DNA of 64,000 nucleotides from Prosthecobacter fusiformis. GTDB lineage: Bacteria; Verrucomicrobiota; Verrucomicrobiia; Verrucomicrobiales; Verrucomicrobiaceae. The DNA lies in assembly GCF_004364345.1 (NCBI RefSeq), contig NZ_SOCA01000010.1, positions 62,001-126,000 on the forward strand, read 5' to 3'. Below, one piece after another: positions 16,566 to 25,816 of the stretch. The stretch's first letter is position 1. The number at the start of each line of letters is the position of its first letter. The notes under the pieces were generated by a model. It saw nothing but the letters and a program-made list of their open reading frames with translations. It ran no database searches and was not told the origin of the DNA. The translations under genes were made by a program, and so were the position numbers.

Positions 16566-17711
16566 ATGACTTCTTTCCCTGACAGTCCCGTAGCCGTCCT
16601 TTGCAGTGGCGGTGATGCTCCCGGCATGAATGCCTTCCTTCGCGCCATCGTGCGTTTGGGGCTAAATCGTCATCACGTCCCGGTTCTCGGGATCCGGGAT
16701 GGCTACCGTGGCTTGGTCCGCGCGGCCAAACTGGTGAACGGAGAATCCGGAGAACTGGTGAGACTGAAGCAAGAAATCACCGCGCATGCCGGAAACCGCG
16801 GCCTGATCGACGCGCAGCAATGCATCATCCAGATGGATCACGCGAGCGTCAGCGGCATCATGGGGAAGGGGGGCACGATCCTAGGCTCCGCCCGGTGCAT
16901 GGATTTTCATAAGCCCGAAGTCCGTCGCGGTGCCATTGACCTGCTCGAAAAACTCGGTGTCAAAGCCCTCGTTGTCGTCGGAGGAGACGGCTCCCTAACC
17001 GGAGCGCGCTTGCTGGCCGAAGAAAGCAGCCTGCGGGTCATCGGCGTGCCCGCCACCATTGATAATGACCTCCAGTTTACAGAAATGGCTTTGGGGGTGG
17101 ATACGGCTGTTCACACCCTGGTGTGGGCAGTGGACCATTTCATTGATACAGCTCGCAGCCACCGCCGCGTGATGGTGCTGGAAACGATGGGCCGTGAAAG
17201 CGGTGACCTGGCCCGCATGGCTGCTCTGGCATCCGGTGCGGAAATGGTCATCACGCCTGAGAGCGGTCCGCTGACTGAGCAGGCCATGATGAGCTATGCG
17301 GAAGAGATTGAGGGTGCCATGACCCGTGGGCGTGGTCATGCCATCGTGCTGATCGCTGAAGGCGTCCAGTTTGACCCTCCTCAGACCCGCAATGGCGCCT
17401 ATGTCCTGCGGGATGCTTTTCAGAAATACTTCCAGCGTGAAGGTGCTCCTTTCCAGGATCTCGAGGTGCGTCCTTCCGTCCTGGGTCACCTTCAGCGCGG
17501 TGGCCATTCCACTCCAGGGGATTGCATCCTTGCCGCCCGTTTTGCGGAAGAAGCCTGGAAAGCCATTCTGGATCCTGCCGGGGCCAATGGCATCACGGCC
17601 TTGCAGCACAACAAGGTCCAGATCGTCCCGTTTGGCTGTGAAGACCTGCCTGAGCGTGCCCTGCATTCCCAGGCCATGGATCGTCTTCATGACGACCTAA
17701 GCTCCTGGTGA
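16566..17711 (+). CDS. pfkA: 6-phosphofructokinase, probably ATP-dependent
   Basis: The enzyme phosphorylates fructose 6-phosphate in glycolysis. The 381-residue protein has the N-terminal phosphate loop LCSGGDAPGMNAFLRAIV, GGDGS at residues 139-143, TIDND at 164-168 with the catalytic Asp166, GRESGDLA, and the C-terminal effector/substrate motif VLGHLQRGG. Gly at position 142 (GGDGS rather than GGDDS) and Ala rather than Lys just before TIDND favour ATP over pyrophosphate as donor. It is about 60 residues longer than the E. coli enzyme, partly through a segment around residues 60-105. A palindrome separates it from convergent obg. Confidence 0.92.
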   Translation: MTSFPDSPVAVLCSGGDAPGMNAFLRAIVRLGLNRHHVPVLGIRDGYRGLVRAAKLVNGESGELVRLKQEITAHAGNRGLIDAQQCIIQMDHASVSGIMGKGGTILGSARCMDFHKPEVRRGAIDLLEKLGVKALVVVGGDGSLTGARLLAEESSLRVIGVPATIDNDLQFTEMALGVDTAVHTLVWAVDHFIDTARSHRRVMVLETMGRESGDLARMAALASGAEMVITPESGPLTEQAMMSYAEEIEGAMTRGRGHAIVLIAEGVQFDPPQTRNGAYVLRDAFQKYFQREGAPFQDLEVRPSVLGHLQRGGHSTPGDCILAARFAEEAWKAILDPAGANGITALQHNKVQIVPFGCEDLPERALHSQAMDRLHDDLSSW

Positions 17712-17736
17712 CCGGCTAGATGAAGCCAGCATAAAA

Positions 17737-17766
17737 AATGCTTCTCCCAGATCTGGGAGAAGCATT
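17737..17766 (-). terminator. 30-bp perfect palindrome between convergent pfkA and obg
   Basis: The sequence is perfectly self-complementary around the central AGATCT. Arms read AATGCTTCTCCCAGA and TCTGGGAGAAGCATT. On the minus strand it is followed by TTTTTT (plus-strand A run at 17733-17738), so it is a good intrinsic terminator for obg. It may also stop pfkA transcripts, although the plus-strand T run is poor. Confidence 0.75.
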
Positions 17767-17794
17767 CAAAACTGAGGGCTCCGCTCTTCGGTGC

Positions 17795-18838
17795 TTATTT
17801 CAGCACTTCAAAACGCTGGCCGATTTTCTTATCCAGGAAGTCGCGCAGCTTATCCAGGCCGAGTCCAGTCTCAGCAGAGACGGGAAAGATTCGCACGCGC
17901 TTGAAGCGCTCTTTAAGACGCTCCACGTTTTCCTCGGCACCTTCCACGTCGATCTTGTTGGCCAGGATATGCCAGGGGCGCTTGGAGAGTTCCTTGGAGT
18001 ACAGCGACACTTCCTTGCGCACTGTTTCCAGGTCTTCCACGGGGTCGCGACCTTCCGTGCCGGCGGCATCGACTACGAAGAGCAGGATGCGGCAGCGCAT
18101 GATGTGACGCAGGAAATCGTGGCCCAGACCGATATTCTGGTGAGCACCTTCGATGAGTCCAGGAATGTCTGCCAAGGTTCCCCGGCGATGGTCGCCAAAG
18201 TGAATCACTCCCACCATGGGTTGCAGGGTGGTAAAAGGATAGTTCGCAATCTTTGGCTTGGCCGCGCTTAGCTTGGATAGCATCGTGGACTTGCCCGCAT
18301 TCGGAAAGCCGACAAAACCCGCATCAGCAATGCTGCGAAGTTCAAAGTGGAAGTAGCCTTCATCTCCGTCTTCACCAGGGGTAAATTCCCGTGGAGCCTG
18401 GTGGGTACTGGTTTTGAAGTGGACATTCCCTTTGCCGCCCTTGCCGCCCTTGCACAGGGTGAAGCGTTGTCCCACTTCCGTGAGGTCCGCATAGGGTTCG
18501 TAGCGGGTCACCATTTCGCCTGTCTCGGGATCTTCCTCCTCAATGACTTTTGAAATCACGGTTCCACTGGGTACTTTATAGATCACTTCATCCGCACTGA
18601 TGCCAGAGCACATGTTTCCACCGCCCTTGTGTCCATCTTCGGCGATGAGCTTGGCATTGAAGAAGTACTGGCGCAGACTGTTGGTGCTGGAGTCCACAAG
18701 CAGGATGATATCTCCTCCCTTGCCTCCATCCCCCCCGTCAGGGCCGCCTTTGGGGCGAAATTTGCCCCGGTGAAAGTGCATACTCCCATCCCCACCTTTA
18801 CCGGCGCGGGCATAGACTTTGATTTGATCAACAAACAT
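17795..18838 (-). CDS. obgE: Obg family GTPase
   Basis: Obg is an essential GTPase that binds the 50S subunit and acts in ribosome assembly and stress control. The 347-residue protein starts with the glycine-rich Obg fold (AGKGGDGSMHFHRGKFRPKGG and further GGDGGKGGD). The G domain follows: G1 GFPNAGKS, switch I NYPFTTLQP, G3 DIPG, G4 NKID and G5 SAET. A long C-terminal OCT extension is absent, as in many Gram-negative members. It is transcribed toward pfkA and ends at a palindromic terminator. No rpmA/rplU genes are adjacent. Confidence 0.96.
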   Translation of the reverse strand: MFVDQIKVYARAGKGGDGSMHFHRGKFRPKGGPDGGDGGKGGDIILLVDSSTNSLRQYFFNAKLIAEDGHKGGGNMCSGISADEVIYKVPSGTVISKVIEEEDPETGEMVTRYEPYADLTEVGQRFTLCKGGKGGKGNVHFKTSTHQAPREFTPGEDGDEGYFHFELRSIADAGFVGFPNAGKSTMLSKLSAAKPKIANYPFTTLQPMVGVIHFGDHRRGTLADIPGLIEGAHQNIGLGHDFLRHIMRCRILLFVVDAAGTEGRDPVEDLETVRKEVSLYSKELSKRPWHILANKIDVEGAEENVERLKERFKRVRIFPVSAETGLGLDKLRDFLDKKIGQRFEVLK

Positions 18839-18953
18839 GAACCGGGCATGTAGCCCGAAATTCCACCCGATACAAGCCGTTCGCTAATGAACTTACCTGT
18901 TTGAGGCCCGTTTCCTGCTTTTGTGTGGGCAGATCGGGTGGTAAATTTCTCGC

Positions 18954-20417
18954 ATGCGAGCTTTTTGCCTCAGTTTTTTCATACCTCTGACGGTCTGGGC
19001 CGCACCTGAGGACTGGTTTGGAATCCAAGTGGTGGATGCCAAATCTGGGCGCGGAGTACCCCTCATCAGTCTCACGACAACCAATCACCAGACCTATGTG
19101 ACGGACAGTGCGGGCTGGATCGCCTTTCAGGAGCCGGGCCTCATGAATACGGAGGTGTATTTCCACATTCATGGCCCTGGATATTCAGTTCCAAAAGATG
19201 GCTTTGGCTATGCTGGAATTCGGCTGAAGCCCAAAGCGGGTGAAAAGACGGAGATCAAAGTGCTGCGTCATAACATCGCCGAGCGTCTTTATCGCGTCAC
19301 CGGTCAGGGCATCTACAGGGACTCCACTCTGCTAGGCCTGGATAGCCCTCTCCCACGTCCCAACCTCAATGTGGGGGTGACTGGCCAGGACAGTGTGCAA
19401 GCTCTGTCATGGAAAGGCCGTCTCTTCTGGTTATGGGGAGATACCAACCGCGCCAGCTATCCGCTGGGGCATTTTCACTGCACATCTGCTTGGTCAGACC
19501 TGCCGACAGCAGGCGGTCTGGAACCCAGCCAGGGAGTGCATTTGGAATACCTCACCGACGGCTCAGGCCAGATGCGTAAAATGGCCCCTTCACAGGAACC
19601 CGGTGTCGTCTGGATTTTTGGCCTAGTCACCGTTGCAGATCCCGGCGGAACGGACCGTTTGTTAGGCCATTACGGCCGCTATGCCAGCCTGGATAAACGG
19701 GTGGAACATGGCCTCGTCGAGTTTGATGAGGCCCAGGGCTGCTTCGTCCCGATGCTGCAACTTGGCGATGAATTTACCTGGCAACATCCTGAGGGTAACT
19801 CGGTGCGTGTTACCCTGCCTGAAGGTGACTATGTCTACTTCACCGGCAGCTTTGCGGTCACTCGAGTCAAGGCTGACTACGGCAGCATCTTGAACCCGGG
19901 TGCTTATGAGGCCCTGGCATGGTCTGAAGAGACCGGGCAATATCAGTGGCAGAAAACACTGCCTCCCGCCACCCAGGAAGGGGAAGCTCAATTGATCCGC
20001 GCAGCCAAAATTCCCGTGGAAAAGGCGCACTTCCAAGTCACCGACGCTGCTTCTGGCTTACCTGTGATCATCCATCGCGCCAGTATCCAATGGAATGCCC
20101 ACCGCCAGCGCTGGATCATGATCGCCACGCAGAACTTTGGCCAGCCCTCCATGTTGGGGGAGGTCTGGTATTCTGAAGCATCTTCTCCCCAAGGCCCTTG
20201 GAAAAAAGCAGTCAAGGTGGCCAGCCATCCCAAATACAGCTTTTACAATCCACGGCAGCATTCCTTCTTTGATGAAGAGGGTGGACGCATCATCTATTTT
20301 GAGGGCACCTATGCTGAAACCTTTTCAGGAAATCCAGTCCCCACCGCACGCTACGACTATAACCAGATCATGTATCGTCTGGATCTGGGGGATGAACGGC
20401 TGGCAGTGTTTGAATGA
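18954..20417 (+). CDS. Secreted beta-propeller-like protein (DUF4185-like)
   Basis: The 487-residue protein begins with a signal peptide (residues 1-16, …LTVWA/A). A region of about 85 residues resembles a carboxypeptidase-regulatory-like beta-sandwich (VVDAKSGRGVPLISLTTTNHQT). From residue 115 the pattern VTGQDSVQALSWKGRLFWLWGDTN matches the first blade of DUF4185-type propellers (G-Q-D … G-D-T). Trp- and Gly-rich blades follow. A glycan-directed binding or hydrolytic role is inferred from family context only. It is the first of fifteen consecutive plus-strand genes for exported proteins. The next gene's start lies 86 bp on. Confidence 0.75.
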   Translation: MRAFCLSFFIPLTVWAAPEDWFGIQVVDAKSGRGVPLISLTTTNHQTYVTDSAGWIAFQEPGLMNTEVYFHIHGPGYSVPKDGFGYAGIRLKPKAGEKTEIKVLRHNIAERLYRVTGQGIYRDSTLLGLDSPLPRPNLNVGVTGQDSVQALSWKGRLFWLWGDTNRASYPLGHFHCTSAWSDLPTAGGLEPSQGVHLEYLTDGSGQMRKMAPSQEPGVVWIFGLVTVADPGGTDRLLGHYGRYASLDKRVEHGLVEFDEAQGCFVPMLQLGDEFTWQHPEGNSVRVTLPEGDYVYFTGSFAVTRVKADYGSILNPGAYEALAWSEETGQYQWQKTLPPATQEGEAQLIRAAKIPVEKAHFQVTDAASGLPVIIHRASIQWNAHRQRWIMIATQNFGQPSMLGEVWYSEASSPQGPWKKAVKVASHPKYSFYNPRQHSFFDEEGGRIIYFEGTYAETFSGNPVPTARYDYNQIMYRLDLGDERLAVFE

Positions 20418-20503
20418 TACCTGAGTGCTGTCTTGTCAGCGCTTTTCCGACTCATACTTTCCTGATGAGTTGTGCACTCTGGTCTCGTATAGCCTCTCCC
20501 ACC

Positions 20504-22201
20504 ATGCGCGCTTTCCTGTTTTCTTGTCTCTGTCTTTGCCTGCTTCCCCTGCACGCCGCCTTACCGGAGGCTCAACGCATCCTTTTCCTTGGGGACAGCA
20601 TCACCTATGGAGGAACTTATGTTCAGATCGTCGAGGCTGCTCTCATCGCCCAGCATCCTGAAAAACATTATGAGGTGATGAACCTGGGACTGGCCAGTGA
20701 AACTGTCTCTGGCCTTTCCGAGGATGGACATGCCGGCGGAAAGTTCCCTCGTCCCGATCTGCATGAGCGTCTAGACCGCGTGCTCGCCAAGACCCGGCCA
20801 CAACTCGTCATCGCCTGCTATGGCATGAATGATGGCATCTATTATCCACTCAGCCCCGAACGGATGAAGGCCTATCAGGATGGCATGATCAAGCTCCGGG
20901 CCAAAGTGGCTGCTATGGGCGCAGACATCATTCACCTCACTCCTGCCGCTTTTGACCCACAGCCTATCCAGGTCCGTCTGCTCCCAGCCGGTTTGAAGGA
21001 CTATCCCCAGCCCTATGCCGGTTATGACGAAGTGCTCACCGCCTATAGCGAATGGCTGCTAGATCAGCAAAAAGACGGCTGGCAGGTGCTGGATGTCCAT
21101 GGTGCCATGGTCCAGGCGCTCGCTCAAAAGCGCGAGAAAGATCCTCAATTCACTTTTTCCAAAGACGGTATTCATCCCAATGCAGAAGGCCATCTGGTGA
21201 TGGCCGGCCCGCTGCTGAAGCATTGGGGACTCAATGCTGCTCCTGACGGCAAGCCCGAACATGCCGAGGGCGCTGCCATCTATGAAGTTGTGCAAAAGAA
21301 GGTTAATCTTTTGCGTGATGCGTGGCTGACTGAAACTGGACACATTCGTCCAGGTGTCAAAGCTGGGCTACCTATGCCGGAGGCACAAAATCAGGCCACC
21401 CTACTGGATGCCAAGGCAAGGGATCTTGCCCTGGGCAAAGCCTCCGTTTCACCACAGTCCGCCTTTCCAGGCAAACCCTCCGATTGGAATGGTTACGCAA
21501 AATATGATTTCACAGTGGATGGCGTAGCCGCCCTGGTTGTCGCGCCCAAGCAGGCGGCTGCTGGGATGCCCTGGGTCTGGCATGGTGAATTTTTTGGCCA
21601 CAAGCCTGCGCCGGACATCGCCCTCCTGGGAAAAGGATATCACATCGCCTATTTGAAGGTGCAGGACATGCTGGGTTCACCACCTGCGGTGAAACATTGG
21701 AACGCCTTTTACGCAGAGCTCACCAACCGTTATGGGTTCAGTAAAAAGCCTTGTTTAGTGGGGCTTAGCCGAGGCGGTTTATACTGCTATAATTGGGCCG
21801 CAGCGAATCCTGAAAAAGTCTCCTGCATCTATGCCGATGCCCCTGTGTGTGATTTTAAAAGCTGGCCGGGCGGCAAAGGGAAGGGGAAGGGCGATCCGAA
21901 AAACTGGGCGCGGATTCTTTCCCTGTGGGGATTTAAAGACGAAAAGGAGGCGCTATCTGCCAAGGTGAATCCCGTGGACCAACTGGCTCCCCTGGCAAAA
22001 AACCGCGTGCCTTTGCTGCACGTTTATGGAGATGCGGATGAGGTGGTGCCCTGGGAGGAGAATACCGGCGTCATCGCTGAGCGCTATAAAGCCCTGGGGG
22101 GCAGCATCACACTCATCGTCAAACCGGGCGTCGGGCATCATCCACACGGGCTGGATGACAGTGCTCCCATCATAGATTTTATTGTCAAAAATACGCGGTG
22201 A
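20504..22201 (+). CDS. Secreted SGNH/GDSL hydrolase fused to an alpha/beta hydrolase
   Basis: From the ATG at 20504 the product has 565 residues and starts with a clear signal peptide (MRAFLFSCLCLCLLPLHAA). The longer frame from 20414 places 30 residues before it and overlaps the upstream gene, so it is rejected. The N-terminal domain has SGNH block I GDSITYGG (residues 30-37, nucleophile Ser32), the CYGMNDG block III and the FSKDGIHPNAEGH block V. The C-terminal half is an alpha/beta hydrolase: GLSRGG nucleophile elbow, YGDADEVV acid region and PGVGHHPHG with the histidine. Two esterase folds in one chain suggest sequential deacylation of a decorated glycan (inference). Confidence 0.85.
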   Translation: MRAFLFSCLCLCLLPLHAALPEAQRILFLGDSITYGGTYVQIVEAALIAQHPEKHYEVMNLGLASETVSGLSEDGHAGGKFPRPDLHERLDRVLAKTRPQLVIACYGMNDGIYYPLSPERMKAYQDGMIKLRAKVAAMGADIIHLTPAAFDPQPIQVRLLPAGLKDYPQPYAGYDEVLTAYSEWLLDQQKDGWQVLDVHGAMVQALAQKREKDPQFTFSKDGIHPNAEGHLVMAGPLLKHWGLNAAPDGKPEHAEGAAIYEVVQKKVNLLRDAWLTETGHIRPGVKAGLPMPEAQNQATLLDAKARDLALGKASVSPQSAFPGKPSDWNGYAKYDFTVDGVAALVVAPKQAAAGMPWVWHGEFFGHKPAPDIALLGKGYHIAYLKVQDMLGSPPAVKHWNAFYAELTNRYGFSKKPCLVGLSRGGLYCYNWAAANPEKVSCIYADAPVCDFKSWPGGKGKGKGDPKNWARILSLWGFKDEKEALSAKVNPVDQLAPLAKNRVPLLHVYGDADEVVPWEENTGVIAERYKALGGSITLIVKPGVGHHPHGLDDSAPIIDFIVKNTR

Positions 22202-22285
22202 ACTGCCAAATCATCGCTCGGTAAAGGACCACTGGTATATTGAAATGACCAGATAGCACTATACTAGCGGCCGCGTGTTTAATAC

Positions 22286-25200
22286 ATGCTCCGTTCGTTC
22301 GCTGCCTTACCAACCCTGTTTGTTTCACTGGTCGCCAGTTCCATGCTTCATGGAGCAGATCACCCGCCAGTCCTTGATCTTTCTTCGGATACCTCGCGCC
22401 ATGTCATCATTGCCCAGGGAACGCCTGAGGTTTATCAGGGGCACCCCACCACTTTGCTCCTCCCTGATGGCAAGACCATGTATGTGGTGTGGACCTACGG
22501 TCATGGTGGCGGCTGCGGGCCCATGAAGCGCAGTGATGACGGCGGCAAGACTTGGAGTGATCTGCTGCCCGTTCCGGAAAACTGGAAGGACACCCGCAAT
22601 TGCCCGGCTCTCTATCGTCTTACGGATCCGCAGGGCGTTTCACGCCTGTTCGTCTTTGCCGGGCAGGGGCCTGGCGGGACTCGCCAACCGGACAATGGCA
22701 CCATGAACCAGTCTTATTCCATGGATGATGGAAAAACCTGGACCCCCATGAAAAGCAATGACCTGAACTGTGTCATGCCTTTTTGCACCATCATGCCCGT
22801 GGATGGTGGCAAGCGCCTCATTGGCCTTTCTAACATTCGCCGCCCTGGTGAAACCAAAGACACGAAGTCAAACATCATCACACAAAGTGAATCCACCGAT
22901 GGCGGCCTCACCTGGAGTCCCTGGCGCGTGCTTGTGGACCTAGGGGATCTGAAACCTTGCGAGCCAGAAGTCGTGCGTTCTCCGGATGGCAAACAGCTCC
23001 TCTGCCTCATCCGCGAAAACATCCGCAGTCACGACAGCCACTACATCATCAGCAATGATGAGGGCCGCAACTGGTCGGATGTGAAATCTCTGCCTCCTGG
23101 CCTGCATGGCGACCGCCACAAGGCCCAGTATGCCCCCGATGGTCGCCTGGTGGTCACCTTTCGCGACATGGGGGCCAAGAGTCCTACACGCAATCACTTC
23201 GTCGCCTGGGTGGGCCGTTACGAGGACATTCAGTCAGGCAAAGACGGCGAATATAAGATCAAGCTGCTCCATAGCTATGCTCGCAGTGACTGCGGGTATC
23301 CAGGACTCGAAGTGCTGCCGGATGGCACCTTCGTGGCCACCACCTATGTCAAATATCGCGAAGGCCCTGAAAAGCACTCCGTCGTAAGCACACGTTTCTT
23401 GCTGAAGGAGACGGATGCCATGGAAAAAAAGGTGATCGAAGTCCCCGCAGGAAAAACTTCCAAAGTGGCTGGTATTCTCCTGGATGACGATAAGGCGAAA
23501 TACACGGGCAAGTGGATCAATGGCGGAGACAAACGGGACCTTCTGGTGGGCGGTGGTTATCGCACCACGAATGGCGATGGTGCCGCTACATTCACTCCTG
23601 ACATTCCTGCTGCGGGTCGCTATGAACTGCGCCTGCTTTATGTGCCTTCTGGCAATCGGAGTGATGCTGTGTCAGTGACCATCCACAGTGCAGAAGGTAA
23701 AAAAACAGTAACGCAGAATCAACGCGAGAATTGCTTGGAGGAAAGCATTCCCCGCTCACTGGGAGTGTATGAATTTGCCAAAGGCAAGGCGGGTTCTGTG
23801 CAGATCGCAGCCAAAGCCAAGGCCGGTTTTGTGGTCGTGGATGGCCTGCAGATCGTGCCTGAGGCGGATGCCAAAGTGGAACGCAACACACGTGCGGACG
23901 CCGGTTTCCCGGTCATGATCGAGACACCGAAACCCACGGTCAAAATACCGGCCCCTATGACCCTAAAGTCAGCTGCCAAAGCTGCGGATGTGGATGGCAA
24001 AAGCTATGATTTGGTCGTCATCGGCGGCACACCTGGAGGTATTGCCACGGCCGTGCGTGCCGCTCGCGAAGGACTCAAAGTGCTTTTGGTAAACCACACT
24101 CAGCATTTGGGTGGTTTCATCACCAGTGGGGCTGGTGGCTGGGAGGCTCCTTATGACGGCCTGCGCGCCCCATTGTATGGGGAAATGCTCACGGGCGCGG
24201 CCTCCTATTACAGTAAGACATACGGTGAAAATTCGCCCCAGCATCTGGCCTCCATGCCGGACGCCAAAAGCAGGGCGCACATTGACCGGCCAAAAGTCGA
24301 GCCGCGCATCGCTGAGATGCTTTTTAACCAGATGGTGGAAAAAGAAAAATCACTGACTGTCTTGTTAGGTCACACCGTCAAGGATGCCGTACGGGATGGC
24401 GCATTGCTAAAGAGCGTGACCCTCCAGCCAATGCACGGCAAAGGCAGCGTGAAGGTCAGTGCCACTCTCTTTGCCGATGGCATGTATGAAGGGGATCTCA
24501 TCGCAGCCGCAGGTGTAAAATCACAGATCGGGCGTGAGGCTCGCAGCCAGTATAATGAACCTCATGCCGGAGTCATCTATACCGCAGAGCGCAAGAAGGA
24601 ACCGGGCCAGCGTGGCTTTCCCAAGGATGCGGACGAAGGCCGTTTGAACATCCGTTACAACAGCCACGCGACAGCAGAAATCATTGAAGGACCGCAGAGC
24701 GGTGAGGCGGATGGCTCCGTCATGGCCTACAATTATCGCCTCATTCTCACCCGTGACCCGGCCAATAAGATCATGGTGGAAAAGCATCCCAAGTATGATG
24801 TGGAGATGGCCAAAATGGCTGGCGGCAGCGGATTTGTGCCGAATCTGCCTAACAATAAAGTCGCCTGGAATGGCGGGCGTCTCATCGGTCCCCAGAATGA
24901 GTATCCCGGCGGCGACTGGCCCACTCGTGAAAAAATCAGCCGACTGTACATGGACACCATGCGCATGCGCCTTTGGTATTTTCAAAATGACCCAGCCGTC
25001 CCGGAGAAAGAACGCAAATACTGGGAAGGTTGGGGACTGGCTGCTGATGAATTCCCGGATAACAACCATGAGCCTTATGAGATTTACGTCCGCGAAGCGC
25101 GCCGCTTGGTAGGCCGCGCTGTTTTTACCGAGCATGACAATAAGGTCCCCGCAGGCATCGGACGCACACCCATTAATACGGACAGCATTGCCATCACTGA

Positions 25201-25816
25201 TTGGCCGGTGGACTCCGTCGCCTGCTTGAAACGCAAGGTTCCTGGTGGACATGAGGATGGCATTTTTTTCCTGGGAGAGGAAAGCCGCCCAGCTCAGGTC
25301 CCTTACCGCTGCCTGCTGGCCCAGGATTTGGATAACCTACTGGTGTCTGTGGCCATTTCAGCTTCGCATGTCGGCTGGGGATCCATCCGCTTAGAACCGG
25401 TGTGGATGCAGATGGGAGAGTCCGCCGGTTTTGCCGCCGCCTTGGCGATTAAAAACAAGACCACACCAGGAAAGCTTAATCCGGATTTGCTCATCCGTGC
25501 CCTGGTTAAAAACAGGGTCATGATCAGCTTCTTCAATGATGTCGATGTAACCTCCGATGATCCTCGTGTACCTGCTGCGCAATACTTCGGCAGCAAAGGT
25601 TTCTTCAGCACTTATGACGCGCGATTGGATGAGCCGCTCAGCGAGAGTGAAAAGGCGGTCTGGATGGACGGCTTTGAGCAACTCCAAAAAGGCACTTTGG
25701 ATCCGATGCAACTTGCCAAAGCTGTGCACGCCTCAAGCACAAACGCGACTCCTCAAACGAAACAAACACGTGGAGCGGCTTTGCTGGCTATGTGGAACGA
25801 ACTGGAGGCTCAATAA
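22286..25816 (+). CDS. Secreted fusion: sialidase-type propeller + golvesin/xanthan-lyase-like beta domain + FAD oxidoreductase
   Basis: This 1176-residue protein has three parts. After a signal peptide (residues 1-24) comes a sialidase/neuraminidase-like propeller with Asp boxes at residues 83-90 (SDDGGKTW), 145-152 (SMDDGKTW), 203-210 (STDGGLTW) and 256-263 (SNDEGRNW). Residues of about 385-530 form a beta domain like the golvesin/xanthan-lyase-associated module (GRYELRLLYVPSGNRSDAVSVT, then FVVVDGLQIVPE). From residue 574 a complete PF12831-type FAD oxidoreductase follows with GGTPGG at 580-585, YEGDL and the C-terminal FFNDVDVTSDDPR signature. It opens the packed thirteen-gene block. The next gene starts directly after its stop. 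The substrate is unknown. Confidence 0.85.
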   Translation: MLRSFAALPTLFVSLVASSMLHGADHPPVLDLSSDTSRHVIIAQGTPEVYQGHPTTLLLPDGKTMYVVWTYGHGGGCGPMKRSDDGGKTWSDLLPVPENWKDTRNCPALYRLTDPQGVSRLFVFAGQGPGGTRQPDNGTMNQSYSMDDGKTWTPMKSNDLNCVMPFCTIMPVDGGKRLIGLSNIRRPGETKDTKSNIITQSESTDGGLTWSPWRVLVDLGDLKPCEPEVVRSPDGKQLLCLIRENIRSHDSHYIISNDEGRNWSDVKSLPPGLHGDRHKAQYAPDGRLVVTFRDMGAKSPTRNHFVAWVGRYEDIQSGKDGEYKIKLLHSYARSDCGYPGLEVLPDGTFVATTYVKYREGPEKHSVVSTRFLLKETDAMEKKVIEVPAGKTSKVAGILLDDDKAKYTGKWINGGDKRDLLVGGGYRTTNGDGAATFTPDIPAAGRYELRLLYVPSGNRSDAVSVTIHSAEGKKTVTQNQRENCLEESIPRSLGVYEFAKGKAGSVQIAAKAKAGFVVVDGLQIVPEADAKVERNTRADAGFPVMIETPKPTVKIPAPMTLKSAAKAADVDGKSYDLVVIGGTPGGIATAVRAAREGLKVLLVNHTQHLGGFITSGAGGWEAPYDGLRAPLYGEMLTGAASYYSKTYGENSPQHLASMPDAKSRAHIDRPKVEPRIAEMLFNQMVEKEKSLTVLLGHTVKDAVRDGALLKSVTLQPMHGKGSVKVSATLFADGMYEGDLIAAAGVKSQIGREARSQYNEPHAGVIYTAERKKEPGQRGFPKDADEGRLNIRYNSHATAEIIEGPQSGEADGSVMAYNYRLILTRDPANKIMVEKHPKYDVEMAKMAGGSGFVPNLPNNKVAWNGGRLIGPQNEYPGGDWPTREKISRLYMDTMRMRLWYFQNDPAVPEKERKYWEGWGLAADEFPDNNHEPYEIYVREARRLVGRAVFTEHDNKVPAGIGRTPINTDSIAITDWPVDSVACLKRKVPGGHEDGIFFLGEESRPAQVPYRCLLAQDLDNLLVSVAISASHVGWGSIRLEPVWMQMGESAGFAAALAIKNKTTPGKLNPDLLIRALVKNRVMISFFNDVDVTSDDPRVPAAQYFGSKGFFSTYDARLDEPLSESEKAVWMDGFEQLQKGTLDPMQLAKAVHASSTNATPQTKQTRGAALLAMWNELEAQ

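Noticed and set aside
22240-22265. TTGAAA and TATACT as a promoter for the oxidoreductase locus
   Set aside because: The spacer is only 14 bp, too short for a standard sigma-70 promoter; the -10-like element alone is weak evidence.
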